From: Pseudomonadota bacterium | GTDB taxonomy: Bacteria > Chloroflexota > UBA5177 | Direction of reading: 5' to 3' | NCBI GenBank assembly: GCA_021324655.1 | Contig: JAJPIP010000093.1 | Location: forward strand, 1 to 37,059 | Length of the DNA stretch: 37,059 nucleotides | Shown: one piece after another, positions 14,380 to 21,663 of the stretch | Position numbering within the stretch: position 1 is the first letter of the stretch | How the letters are laid out: each line of letters begins with the position of its first letter | The notes under the pieces: model-generated | Databases searched by the model: none | The model's input: the letters and a program-made list of their open reading frames with translations, nothing else | What the model was told of the DNA's origin: nothing | Program-made: the position numbers and the translations under genes

Positions 14380-14931
14380 ATGCGCTATTTGTCCGTCTGT
14401 TGTCTTGCCGTCCTGCTCGCCGCCTGTGGCTCGTCCTCTGCCGCGTCGTCCACCAGTACCGTCCCATCTGCGACCCCTTACAGCAGGGTTCACGCCGGAA
14501 AGGCGCCCCAGACCAAGACCAAGAAGCAGGTGACGCCGCTTCCGACCCTGAAGCCGGGCGTGACCGCGGTGCTCCCCACGGTGAAGCCGTACGTCCCCAA
14601 GACCCCGACCCCATTTCCGGCGTCGGACTACAGGTCGCTCCTGTACGGAACCGTGAGAACCAAGAGCGGCAAGCCGCTGGCACACGCGAAGATGGTCATA
14701 CAGAACGGACAGAGGGTGACGTATACCGACGCGTCCGGCGCGTATCATGTCGGGTTCCCGTCTCAGGCTGCGGTGTCCGTACAGCCGCTGAAGGCCGGCT
14801 ACGCCTGCGCGGTCGCCCTGGGCTTGCTTCATGCCGGGGAACATTACAAACTGAACTTCACCTGCGCCGTTAACACGCCCAGCCACCCCGCGCCGCCTCC
14901 CTTCCCCACGACCTTCGGCCACCACCCATAG
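14380..14931 (+). CDS. Lipoprotein with carboxypeptidase-regulatory-like domain (183 aa)
   Basis: ATG at 14380 starts a lipoprotein signal ending in LAAC with lipidation Cys16; an upstream in-frame ATG at 14278 would put 34 residues before the signal and overlap the previous gene, so it is rejected. Residues about 17-80 are a Ser/Thr/Pro/Lys-rich spacer. Residues about 87-165 fit the CarboxypepD_reg/SdrD-B-like fold (LYGTVRTKSGKPLAHAKMVI, then TDASGAYHVGF). Such domains are structural modules in surface proteins. The tail is Pro/His-rich. It is last in the plus-strand envelope run and ends before the hairpin at 14970. Confidence 0.8.
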   Translation: MRYLSVCCLAVLLAACGSSSAASSTSTVPSATPYSRVHAGKAPQTKTKKQVTPLPTLKPGVTAVLPTVKPYVPKTPTPFPASDYRSLLYGTVRTKSGKPLAHAKMVIQNGQRVTYTDASGAYHVGFPSQAAVSVQPLKAGYACAVALGLLHAGEHYKLNFTCAVNTPSHPAPPPFPTTFGHHP

Positions 14932-14969
14932 AGAAGACGGGCCCGGAACAGTGGACCTGGGCCGGGACA

Positions 14970-14997
14970 AACCCGGCGCTCGCGCCGGGTTGGTTTA
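14970..14997. terminator. Bidirectional terminator between convergent genes
   Basis: AACCCGGCG (14970-14978) pairs with CGCCGGGTT (14983-14991) around CTCG. It is followed by GGTTTA on the plus strand and preceded by an A-containing stretch (TTTGTC on the minus strand). It lies between the envelope genes and the convergent glycosyltransferase gene, whose stop it almost touches. Confidence 0.65.
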
Positions 14998-16602
14998 TCG
15001 CGCCGCCCTATCGACGTACGCCGTGACACCGTACGGCGCCGTGACCGGTTGGAAGTGTCGGATGACCCACCGCTTGTAGCCCCTAACCTGCCAGAAGATG
15101 CCGAAAGACGGCAAGACCATGACGGCGTGGTACTCGCGCGTCTGAGAGATCAGCTCCGACGCCGGAAGCTCCCCCGCGTAGAGGCGCACGTTCGAGGGAT
15201 CGCAGATCCCAGGTGGGACAGATCGGTGGGCGAGATCGGCGACCATGAGCTCGTCCGTCGCCAGCACGCCCGCTGCCGGCACGTGGGCGTCCACAAAGGC
15301 CGCCAGGGCCACGCCACGGGCGGGAGCGCCGGGCATGACGACGTGGCGGTCGTCGTGCGCCAGGTGTGGCAGGAGAACGAGATAGAGGACGAAGAGGGCT
15401 GCCAGCGGCACGGCGGCCAACCAGCGGTGCGAGCGAAGCTGCTCGACGCCGACGGTGACGGCAATGCCGGCCGGGACCGCCATGGCGGGCAGGAGGATGG
15501 CCGGATGGTGGGGGAATAGTGGCCGGAAGAGCAGGAGCATGACGGCCTGGCCGCCCAGCCAGAGAACCAGGAAGCCCAGATCCTCCCAGACGCCTAGCGC
15601 GGCGAGTACGGCCACACCGGCGAGGGCCAGCAGAGAGAGTCCCGCGTCGAGCTGAAAGAGATGCCACAAGATGAGCCACGACGGGCTCGTTCCGGGTGGA
15701 AGCAGCGCGCCGGCGCGTGTATGCAGCGAGATCACCTGTTGAAACTGCTGCTGGGGTGCCACGAGGACCATCTCCGCCACTACGGGCAAGAGCGCGGCGG
15801 CGAGAAACAACGTGACGGCACGAGCGCGGCGCTCAACCGGGAGCGCCACCAGGAAGATCCCCGGCACGAGGGCCTCGATGGCAAAGAGCTTTGTCAGAAT
15901 CGCCAGCGCCATAACCAGTCCCGCGAACATCGGAAGAGACGGAAGCCCCACGCGCGCCCACCGCTGCGTCCCCGCGGAACTCCCGGCTTCTACCCATGCC
16001 GGGCGGGCGCCTCGCCGTCCGCGCTCAGGTTTCCGGCCGGGGTGTTCCCGGATGAGGAGGTTCGTTCCCTCATCGGTGGCGCCCTCGTGCACCTCCCGCG
16101 TCGCAAGCGCTCGGTAGCTCGCCGCCAGCGCCATCGCCAGGGCGACCAGTGCCGCCATCGGCCCTTCCGCCTCAACCGCGTGCGAGTAGACCAGGAAAGC
16201 GGGGCTGACCGCCAGCAGCAACGACGCGGCGGCGGCCGCGACCGGCCCGGCCAGGACCCAGGTCAGCCAGGCGATCGCCGTCAAGCCCAGGACGCCGAAG
16301 AGAATCTCGACGACCCGCGCGCCGGCTATGGAGTCACCGAAGAGGCGCATGCTCGAGGCGAGCGCGGCAAAGAGGAGCGGCGGCTGGGCGGAATACACCT
16401 GACGGAACAGCGCGTCGCCATGGGCCACCAGGCGGCTGCAGGCCGTGTAGCGCCATTCGTCGGCGTCGCTGATGGGATAGATGGCCGTGTTGTACAGCAC
16501 GTCGGCCCGATGGGCCGCCTGCCACCATGTGAACCATCCGGCGGCGACGATCCAGCCCAGGGCGCCGACCGCCCTGCCCAGCGCCCGGCCGTTCCAGACC
16601 AT
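14995..16602 (-). CDS. GT39-like polytopic glycosyltransferase (535 aa)
   Basis: It is a polytopic membrane protein with roughly 10 hydrophobic helices and an early acidic motif (SDADEWRYT, residues 45-53) in the first external loop, where GT-C enzymes of the PMT/ArnT group (GT39/GT83) hold their catalytic acidic residues. It would transfer a sugar from a polyprenyl-phosphate donor on the outer face of the membrane. The acceptor is unknown. Residues about 168-217 are an Arg-rich hydrophilic insertion of unusual DNA structure (separate entry). The start ATG is six bases after the stop of the PAP2-like gene, with AAGGAG overlapping that stop, so the two are co-transcribed. A lipid-phosphate phosphatase and a polyprenyl-sugar-dependent transferase together suggest surface glycan work. 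The insert and limited motif evidence leave the substrate open. Confidence 0.8.
   Translation of the reverse strand: MVWNGRALGRAVGALGWIVAAGWFTWWQAAHRADVLYNTAIYPISDADEWRYTACSRLVAHGDALFRQVYSAQPPLLFAALASSMRLFGDSIAGARVVEILFGVLGLTAIAWLTWVLAGPVAAAAASLLLAVSPAFLVYSHAVEAEGPMAALVALAMALAASYRALATREVHEGATDEGTNLLIREHPGRKPERGRRGARPAWVEAGSSAGTQRWARVGLPSLPMFAGLVMALAILTKLFAIEALVPGIFLVALPVERRARAVTLFLAAALLPVVAEMVLVAPQQQFQQVISLHTRAGALLPPGTSPSWLILWHLFQLDAGLSLLALAGVAVLAALGVWEDLGFLVLWLGGQAVMLLLFRPLFPHHPAILLPAMAVPAGIAVTVGVEQLRSHRWLAAVPLAALFVLYLVLLPHLAHDDRHVVMPGAPARGVALAAFVDAHVPAAGVLATDELMVADLAHRSVPPGICDPSNVRLYAGELPASELISQTREYHAVMVLPSFGIFWQVRGYKRWVIRHFQPVTAPYGVTAYVDRAAR
15952..16101. repeat. Probable in-frame palindromic insertion in the glycosyltransferase gene
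   Basis: This stretch encodes about 50 hydrophilic, Arg/Gly/Glu-rich residues (TNLLIREHPGRKPERG and on) between two membrane helices, where related enzymes normally have a short loop. The DNA holds inverted repeats: GATGAGG (16051-16057) with CCTCATC (16068-16074), and CCCGGC (15982-15987) with GCCGGG (15998-16003). Its frame is kept open. It resembles known cases of palindromic elements inserted in coding frames. No second copy was spotted in the window. Confidence 0.45.
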
Positions 16603-16608
16603 GGCTCC

Positions 16609-17547
16609 TTACGCCGGAACGGTGTCCGGCACGTGCGCCACGCCTTCCGGCTCTTCCGTTTTGCGCCAGCGAGCGGCCAGCACATGCCTCACGACCACGT
16701 ATGTGACGGACGCGTAGACGATTCCCGCCAGCACGTCGGTCGCATAGTGCTCGCCCATGTAGACCACGGCCACCCAGACGGCCGCGCAGTACGGCAAGAG
16801 TATCCAGCCGGCACGGCGCCAGGCGAGGCGCGCGTACAAGAAGCAGAGAAACGGGAAGGCCGCATGCTCGGACGGAACCGCGCCGAACGGGTCCCATCCG
16901 ACGTTCTTCCACATCCAGGAATACAGACCGCTGAAGCTCTGCGTTCCGCCGAAGAACTCGGCGCCACGCTGGTAGACGCGGTGGACGTGTGGCAGGTAGT
17001 GCCACCAGTTGGCCGCGATCCACGGCGGGGCGGCCGGAAAGAGTACAAACGTGGCGAAGCCGGCCAGTGCCAGCACGAGAAAGGCGACCATGAACTCCAG
17101 GAACACGGGCCGCTTCCAGTACCAGAGGGCGAAGGCGACCAGCATGGGCGTGACGAAGTGCATCATGTACAGGATCGTCGCCGCGACGTCATACCACATG
17201 ATGTGGTGCGTGTTGTAGAAGTGGCTCTGCAGCCAGATCGTCGGCACATGTCCGAAGAAGAGGGCACGATCGACCACGATCATCTCGGTGACATGGGGCT
17301 TCAGATGGCCGATGTTCCGGCTCATGTCCGTGAGGACCTGCCACGCCAGCAGCACGATCAGAAAAAGTGACCAATCTTTGAGGAACAGCCGGGCCTTCCC
17401 TGTGCCCAGGGCCGCGATCGCCACCAGCAGAATGAGCCGATCGGGGGTAAGGGAGAGGTTGAAGTGGAAGCTGGCGACGAGGACGATCAGGATGTACAGG
17501 CCAATGGCGGCCGTCACCACCTGAGAACGCTTCAATTGAAATGTCAT
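16609..17547 (-). CDS. PAP2/Aur1-like membrane phosphatase (312 aa)
   Basis: It is a polytopic protein with about six to seven helices and the two late motifs of the PAP2/vanadium-peroxidase fold: FGAVPSEHAAF (catalytic His in PSEH, about residue 228) and YMGEHYATDVLAG (His about 267, Asp about 271, the nucleophile-supporting pair). The early KX6RP motif is not obvious, as in the Aur1/inositol-phosphotransferase-like branch. It probably acts on a lipid phosphate or phosphodiester at the outer membrane face. ATG at 17547 is used; a TTG at 17574 would add nine residues, and neither has a clear ribosome-binding site. It lies 45 nt after the 8-oxoguanine deaminase gene and directly before the glycosyltransferase gene. 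Read-through from the purine operon is likely, but the function appears unrelated to purines. Confidence 0.82.
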   Translation of the reverse strand: MTFQLKRSQVVTAAIGLYILIVLVASFHFNLSLTPDRLILLVAIAALGTGKARLFLKDWSLFLIVLLAWQVLTDMSRNIGHLKPHVTEMIVVDRALFFGHVPTIWLQSHFYNTHHIMWYDVAATILYMMHFVTPMLVAFALWYWKRPVFLEFMVAFLVLALAGFATFVLFPAAPPWIAANWWHYLPHVHRVYQRGAEFFGGTQSFSGLYSWMWKNVGWDPFGAVPSEHAAFPFLCFLYARLAWRRAGWILLPYCAAVWVAVVYMGEHYATDVLAGIVYASVTYVVVRHVLAARWRKTEEPEGVAHVPDTVPA

Positions 17548-17592
17548 ATGGCGTTTAACGTGCGATTCTATCAACTGTGACGCGACGCGTAC

Positions 17593-18948
17593 CTACGCGG
17601 CCCGGTCCATGAGGCGAGCCGCGGCAGTGTTCTGCGCCGCGGCCAGCTGACCCTCATCCAGGGTGACCAAATGGCCCTCGCGGACGATGGCCCGGCCGTG
17701 AGTGAGAACCGTATGGGGCCGGGAGGCGCCGAGCACGACGGCCGCGACCAGATCCTCCTGCCCGCCGGCCAGAGGTAGCGCCGCCGCGTCGAACAGCACC
17801 ACGTCCCCCGCGGCGCCCACCTCGAGGCGGCCGATATCGTCGCGGCCCAGGCAGGCCGCGCCGCCCCGCGTCGCGAGACGCAGCGCCTCACGGGCCGTCA
17901 TCGCCGTCACTCCGTCCCGCACGCGGGCCGTCAGGAGCGCCTGCTTGACCTCATTCCTCAAGTCATTGCCGTCGTTGGATGCACTGCCGTCCACACCGAG
18001 CCCGACACGAACGCCTGCGCCGATGAGGGCGCGAACCGGGGCGAGTCCGGATCCCAACAGCATGTTGGAGGTCGGGCAGTGAGCGACGCCTACCTGGCCT
18101 CGCCCCAGCGCGGTGATGTCATCCCCTGTCGGGTGCACGCAATGCGCCACCCACACGTCCCCATTTACCCAGCCGAGACGATCCAGGAGGCCAACCGGGG
18201 AGGACCCGAACGTATTCCTGCTATATCGGTCCTCGTCCACGGTCTCGGCGATGTGGGTGTGCAGGCGAACGCCGTGCTCTCGTGCAAGGCGCGCCGATTC
18301 GATCATCAGTTCCGGGGTCACGGAGAACGGCGAGCAGGGAGCAAGGGCAACCTGGGTCATCGCGCCGGCATTCGGATCGTGGTAGCGATGAATGAGACGC
18401 TCCGAGTCGGCCAGAATCGTGTCGATCGGCTGCACCACGTTATCTGGCGGCAATCCACCGCGGCGCTCGCCCAGGTCCATGCTGCCGCGGGTAGCGTGAA
18501 AGCGGATGCCGACACTGCGCGCTGCCGCGATCTGCACGTCCACAAAGTTCTCGCTTCCCGGTGGGAAGACGTAGAGATGATCGGCGGACGTCGTACATCC
18601 GGAAAGTGCCAGCTCGGCGAGCCCGGTTCGAGTCGAAGCGTCGATCATGTCCTCATCCAGACCCGCCCAGACGGGATACAGCAGGCGCAGCCAGGGAAAC
18701 AGCGTCTTCCCTTCGCTGAGCGGGAAGGCGCGGGTGAGCGTCTGATACAGATGATGGTGCGTGTTGATCAGACCGGGGATGGCGACCAAGTCACGGCAGT
18801 CCAGAATCTCGTCCGCCTCGACGTCGAGGTTGCGCTCCATGCGCCGAATGAATCCGTCCTCGATCAGAATGGATAGTCCCGGCTCCTCGGAGCCCGTATC
18901 GTTCATCGTGACGACGAGACGGCAGTCGCGCAGGAGAAGGCGGGTCAC
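17593..18948 (-). CDS. 8-oxoguanine deaminase (amidohydrolase, 451 aa)
   Basis: It belongs to the TRZ/ATZ-type amidohydrolases. Metal-site motifs are complete: PGLINTHHHLYQTLTRAF (about 59-75), LHTHIAE (about 233-239), VAHCVHPTGDD (about 268-278) and a late VGLGVDGSASND with the catalytic Asp (about 318-329). The NTHHHLYQTLTRA signature and full length match the 8-oxoguanine deaminase group (Pseudomonas Pa0142-like), often mis-named hydroxyatrazine hydrolase. The reaction releases ammonia from 8-oxoguanine and gives urate. The GTG start overlaps the adenine deaminase stop in GTGA. In this operon it would feed urate into the same pathway as the xanthine dehydrogenase. Guanine deaminase or an isocytosine-type deaminase is the main alternative. 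Confidence 0.8.
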   Translation of the reverse strand: MTRLLLRDCRLVVTMNDTGSEEPGLSILIEDGFIRRMERNLDVEADEILDCRDLVAIPGLINTHHHLYQTLTRAFPLSEGKTLFPWLRLLYPVWAGLDEDMIDASTRTGLAELALSGCTTSADHLYVFPPGSENFVDVQIAAARSVGIRFHATRGSMDLGERRGGLPPDNVVQPIDTILADSERLIHRYHDPNAGAMTQVALAPCSPFSVTPELMIESARLAREHGVRLHTHIAETVDEDRYSRNTFGSSPVGLLDRLGWVNGDVWVAHCVHPTGDDITALGRGQVGVAHCPTSNMLLGSGLAPVRALIGAGVRVGLGVDGSASNDGNDLRNEVKQALLTARVRDGVTAMTAREALRLATRGGAACLGRDDIGRLEVGAAGDVVLFDAAALPLAGGQEDLVAAVVLGASRPHTVLTHGRAIVREGHLVTLDEGQLAAAQNTAAARLMDRAA

Positions 18949-20654
18949 GGAATCCCGAGCGGGACCAGCCGGAACGCGTTCACGTCCACGACACCCAGGT
19001 CGGTGACACGAAGCTCTGGAATGACCGAGAGAGCGAGGAAGCTCAGGTACATGAAGGGCGTGCCCACCGTGACGCCCATCGCGGCCAGCAGGTCTTCCAG
19101 CTTCTCCAGCGCCGCCACCACATCGCTCGCGCGCTTCCGGCTCATCAGGCCCGCGATCTCAAGCGGTAATTCACCCAGTACGCGGCCCTCGCGGCACACG
19201 ACGAGTCCCCCACCGATCTCCGCCAGACGGCGGGCACAGAGCAGCATATCCTCGTCGTCGACACCGGCGATCACGATATTGTGGGCGTCATGTGCGACCG
19301 TCGAGGCGAATGCGCCGTCCCGGAGGCCGAAACCGCGCACGAACCCGATGCCGATACGGCCGGTTCCGCGGTGCCGCTCCACCACGGCCAGCTTGACGAG
19401 ATCCTTCTCTGGATCGGCCACAATCGTTCCGCCGGCGACAGTTGGGACGGCGGCCGAAGCCCGGGTCACCACCTGGTCGGGCACCAAGTCCACGACGCGG
19501 ATTTCCCGGGCGCCTTCGGCGTCCACCCTGAAGTCGGATATCTCAAGCGCGCCGAGATGGACCGTCCGGGTGACGGTCTCCGGGACCGGCGTGTCGGCGA
19601 ACGGTTTGGCGATACCCGCGGAAGCGACGAGCTTTCCATCCTTGTACACCGCCTCCGGGTCGAACGATTCCAGATCAGCCACCACCTGCAGATCGGCGGC
19701 GAAGCCCGGAGCGACGGCGCCGCGGTCGTGCAATTCGTGGTAGCGCGCCACGTTGAGGCTTGCCAGCTTGACGGCGTCCGCCGGCCGCAGCCCGTGCGCG
19801 ACCGCCTTGCGAACGATCGAGTTCATGTGTCCTTCGGCCATGAGAGTTCCCGCCTCGCGGTCATCGGTCACGAACATGCAGTTTTCGGTGCCGTAGTCCC
19901 GGACCAGGGGCAACAGGTCGAGCAGGTTGCGGATCATCGATGCCTCGCGAATCATGATCCACATACCAAGCCGGCGCTTCTCGAGGGCTTCTTCCAGGCT
20001 GGTGCACTCGTGGTCGCTTGCCGGCCCGGAAACGATGTAGGCATTGAGCTCTTTGCCGCGAACGCCCGGCGCATGACCGTCCACATGGCGGTAGTTCGCC
20101 ACCGCCATCTTGCTCATGATCGCGGGATCGCCCGCGATGGCGGCCGGGTAATTCATGAGTTCGGCGATGCCGAGGACGCGCCGCCGATCGAGCAGGTCCG
20201 GGAATTCGGGAGCTTCCAGCGCAGCCGCCGGGGACTCGAAGTCGCTGGCCGGCACGCAGGACGGCATCATCACATACACGCCCAGCGGCACGCTCTTGCT
20301 CGCCGCCAGCATGTACTCCACGCCGGCGAGCCCCAGGACGTTGGCGATCTCATGCGGATCGATCACGACCGACGTTGTGCCGCGTGGCAGGACCGCGCGC
20401 GCAAACTCGTCCACATTCAGCTTCGAGCTCTCGATGTGGCAATGGCCGTCGATGAAGCCGGGGAGGACGATCTTGCCGGAGACGTCGTGGATGTCGTGCC
20501 CGTCGTACGCGCCCAGTCCGACGACGCGGCCATCCACGATCGCGACGTCGGCATCGAATACCTCGCCGGTGAAGACGGACAGAACTCTGCCGCCTTTCAG
20601 AACCAGGTCCGCGGCCTCATCTCCCCGCGCTACCGCCAGCATGCGGCTACGCAC
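18945..20654 (-). CDS. ade: Adenine deaminase (569 aa)
   Basis: It deaminates adenine to hypoxanthine. It has the AdeC-type layout: amidohydrolase barrel, then an adenine-deaminase C-terminal domain. Motifs: LPGFIDGHCHIESS (first metal His pair), DPHEIANVLG, ELMNYP, DGHAPGVRGKELNAYI, SDHECTS and FVTDDREAGTL. GTG at 20654 is the preferred start because AAAGGGAG lies five bases upstream, giving 569 residues, close to the usual size; ATG at 20642 is also possible, and in-frame codons further up lie inside the carbamoyltransferase gene. The start overlaps the end of that gene by 8 nt and its stop overlaps the 8-oxoguanine deaminase start in GTGA. Product hypoxanthine is a substrate for the operon's molybdenum hydroxylase. 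Confidence 0.95.
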   Translation of the reverse strand: MRSRMLAVARGDEAADLVLKGGRVLSVFTGEVFDADVAIVDGRVVGLGAYDGHDIHDVSGKIVLPGFIDGHCHIESSKLNVDEFARAVLPRGTTSVVIDPHEIANVLGLAGVEYMLAASKSVPLGVYVMMPSCVPASDFESPAAALEAPEFPDLLDRRRVLGIAELMNYPAAIAGDPAIMSKMAVANYRHVDGHAPGVRGKELNAYIVSGPASDHECTSLEEALEKRRLGMWIMIREASMIRNLLDLLPLVRDYGTENCMFVTDDREAGTLMAEGHMNSIVRKAVAHGLRPADAVKLASLNVARYHELHDRGAVAPGFAADLQVVADLESFDPEAVYKDGKLVASAGIAKPFADTPVPETVTRTVHLGALEISDFRVDAEGAREIRVVDLVPDQVVTRASAAVPTVAGGTIVADPEKDLVKLAVVERHRGTGRIGIGFVRGFGLRDGAFASTVAHDAHNIVIAGVDDEDMLLCARRLAEIGGGLVVCREGRVLGELPLEIAGLMSRKRASDVVAALEKLEDLLAAMGVTVGTPFMYLSFLALSVIPELRVTDLGVVDVNAFRLVPLGIP

Positions 20655-21651
20655 GGCCGCTCCCTTTGCCGCCCATAGTAAGCGCCATGATCGCCTTGGC
20701 CGTGTGCAGCCGGTTTTCTGCTTCGTCATAAACGACCGACTGTGGACCGTCGATCACGTCGTCCGTGACCTCATACCCCCGGTCGGCCGGCAGACAGTGC
20801 ATGTAGATGGCGTTCGGCCCGGCAAGGGCCATCCTGCGGGCATCCGCAATCCAGTCCTTGTACCGGCCGGAGATGGCCAGCGCTTGGTCGGGCTGCCCAA
20901 ACAGCTGCTCGATGCCCCAGCTCTTTGGGTAGACGACGTCCGCTCCTTCAAAGGCGCTGTCCATGTCGTGGATCACCTGAAACGAGCCGCCGGAGAGGCG
21001 CGCGTTGTTCTCCGCGTCGCGGAGAATGGGCTCCATCAAGGTGTACTCCGGCGGGTGAGCGAGCGTGACATCCATCCCGAAGCGGGTCATCAGCGAAACT
21101 AGACCTTGCGGAACCGACATGGGCTTGGCGTAGCTGGGAGCGTATGCCCAGGAGACGGCGATCTTCAACCCTTTCAAATTCGTCCCGACCTTCTCGCGAA
21201 TCGTCATAAGATCCGCCAGCGTCTGCGTGGGGTGATCGACATCGGACTGGAGATTGATGACGGGCACGTCCGCGTGGCAGGCCACCTCGCGGATATATGT
21301 GTCTCCCGCCCCCGGCTCCGTATCGTGACGGATGGCAATGCCGTGTCCGTACCGGGAGAGGATGATCCCGGTGTCCTTGGCGCTCTCGCCGTGCGAGATC
21401 TGCATGACATCCGGCGTCAGGTCGTGGGCGTGCCCCCCGAGCTGGGTCATGCCTGCCTCGAAGGCGTTGCGCGTCCGCGTCGACTTGTCGAAGAAGATCA
21501 TGAAAAGGGTTTTGTCGGGTAGCAGTCGGGTCGGTTCACCCAGGGCAAAGCGCCGCTTCAGGTCGTGCGACACGTCAAGAAGGCTCTCGATGCCTTCGAC
21601 CGCCCAGTCCTGGGTTGCGATGAAGTCTTTGCCGCGCAATGTCGTCAGCAC
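20647..21651 (-). CDS. ygeW: YgeW-type knotted carbamoyltransferase (334 aa)
   Basis: It belongs to the aspartate/ornithine carbamoyltransferase superfamily, with carbamoyl-phosphate motif KSTRTR (56-61), DHPTQTLADL (139-148) and MHCLPADRGYE near the C-terminus. The segment SWAYAPSYAKPMSVPQGL (167-184) and the MQISHGESAKDT block are typical of the YgeW group, not of anabolic ornithine transcarbamylase. In enteric and clostridial purine clusters YgeW neighbours YgeX, SsnA and Xdh genes and is linked to late steps of urate breakdown, probably moving a carbamoyl group from a ureido intermediate to phosphate. Here it sits after the CysK-like gene (12 nt) and overlaps ade. GTG start with AGAGG six bases upstream. 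The exact substrate is not established from sequence. Confidence 0.87.
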   Translation of the reverse strand: MLTTLRGKDFIATQDWAVEGIESLLDVSHDLKRRFALGEPTRLLPDKTLFMIFFDKSTRTRNAFEAGMTQLGGHAHDLTPDVMQISHGESAKDTGIILSRYGHGIAIRHDTEPGAGDTYIREVACHADVPVINLQSDVDHPTQTLADLMTIREKVGTNLKGLKIAVSWAYAPSYAKPMSVPQGLVSLMTRFGMDVTLAHPPEYTLMEPILRDAENNARLSGGSFQVIHDMDSAFEGADVVYPKSWGIEQLFGQPDQALAISGRYKDWIADARRMALAGPNAIYMHCLPADRGYEVTDDVIDGPQSVVYDEAENRLHTAKAIMALTMGGKGSGRA

Positions 21652-21663
21652 GTCGAACCTCTT

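Noticed and set aside
15661-17370. 569-codon plus-strand frame opposite the glycosyltransferase and PAP2 genes
   Set aside because: It spans two real minus-strand genes with membrane helices and catalytic motifs; its product is charged, low-complexity and unrecognisable.
19281-20678. 465-codon plus-strand frame opposite adenine deaminase
   Set aside because: It is a shadow of ade, whose amidohydrolase motifs and operon overlaps are unambiguous.
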